Part shown: positions 63,833 to 64,000 of the stretch, piece after piece
How positions within the stretch are numbered: position 1 is the first letter of the stretch
Layout: the number at the start of each line of letters is the position of its first letter
Source: Cellvibrionaceae bacterium AOL6
GTDB taxonomy: Bacteria > Pseudomonadota > Gammaproteobacteria > Pseudomonadales > Cellvibrionaceae
NCBI GenBank assembly: GCA_003265435.1
Contig: NOXC01000012.1
Coordinates: forward strand, 1-64,000
Direction: 5' to 3'
Length of the DNA: 64,000 nucleotides
Translations under genes and position numbers: made by a program
Notes under the pieces: generated by a model
What the model saw: the letters and a program-made list of their open reading frames with translations, nothing else
Databases searched by the model: none
Told to the model about the DNA's origin: nothing

Positions 63833-64000
63833 TCAGACCGTTTCGGAGTGAGGTATCAAGTACTTACTGGAAAATGCCTCGGGAGGGAGCGGCTTGTCGA
63901 ACCAGTAGCCCTGCACGATCACGCGCTCCATCAGGCCAAAGTAGTCGGCTTGCACCTGTTCTTCCACGCCTTCGACGACGACGTCCAGATTCAGGTTGTC
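63833..64000 (-). CDS. Partial EAL-domain protein (C-terminal end)
   Basis: The window cuts off the N-terminal part. The 55 visible residues include V-V-V-E-G-V-E-E-Q and I-V-Q-G-Y-W-F-D-K-P-L-P, the end of the EAL domain, with the catalytic-site Glu of E-G-V-E. A c-di-GMP phosphodiesterase or a GGDEF-EAL protein is expected. Confidence 0.9.
   Translation of the reverse strand, partial: DNLNLDVVVEGVEEQVQADYFGLMERVIVQGYWFDKPLPPEAFSSKYLIPHSETV

Noticed and set aside
1-64000. CRISPR arrays, IS elements, prophage or tRNA genes
   Set aside because: No direct-repeat array with spacers, no transposase or integrase gene other than XerD, and no cloverleaf were seen by eye.

Overview
The window looks like a chromosomal segment of a marine, polysaccharide-degrading gammaproteobacterium, probably near Cellvibrionaceae, Saccharophagus or Microbulbifer. 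The gene orders ffh-rpsP-rimM-trmD-rplS, rpoE-rseA-rseB-rseC-mucD-lepA-lepB-DUF4845-rnc-era-recO and cysM-relA-mazG beside gacS are Pseudomonas-like. The large modular GH74 xyloglucanase points to a plant or algal polymer degrader. No phage, IS element, CRISPR array, rRNA or tRNA gene was recognised.

Layout. 1-600: array of about 180-bp structured direct repeats, each ending in a terminator-like hairpin. 0.6-3.9 kb: LysR regulator divergent from VOC and exported DJ-1/PfpI proteins, then a collagen-like lipoprotein. 4.0-8.0 kb: periplasmic nitrate reductase operon napEDABC behind a likely FNR/ANR promoter; napB and napC are read as one frame here. 8.0-14.4 kb: small metabolic genes and the xyloglucanase. 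14.9-27.3 kb: corB, ypjD, the ffh-rplS block, xerD, dsbC, hom, thrC, recJ. 27.3-36.4 kb: response regulator, prfB (programmed frameshift), lysS, ung, HDOD protein, ygfZ, sdhE, ygfX, nadB. 36.4-46.4 kb: sigma-E envelope-stress operon and the lepA-lepB-rnc-era-recO block. 46.4-53.9 kb: GacS/BarA-type hybrid kinase, cysM, relA, mazG. 54.2-59.6 kb: an NspS/MbaA-type polyamine-sensing c-di-GMP module next to a Tat-exported flavin amine oxidase. 59.6-64 kb: moaCDE, dapE, dapD, an ArsC/Spx-like gene and the end of an EAL-domain gene.

How the genes connect. moaCDE supply molybdopterin that NapA needs. RpoE, RseA, RseB, RseC and the DegP-like protease form an envelope-stress circuit, and two sigma-E-like promoters are visible. 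The GacS homologue, RelA, the MbaA-like protein and the partial EAL protein suggest rich lifestyle-switch signalling.

Main points of interest: (1) the GacS/BarA homologue has Gln where the phospho-acceptor His belongs, and a degraded G1 ATP box; (2) the nspS-mbaA-like pair lies head to head with an exported amine oxidase; (3) three reading-frame anomalies (napB/napC, lepA, recO) all sit on poly-A runs of 6-7, which suggests sequence errors or transcript slippage; (4) the structured tandem repeat array has a compensatory stem change; (5) two genes have Shine-Dalgarno sequences inside inverted repeats.
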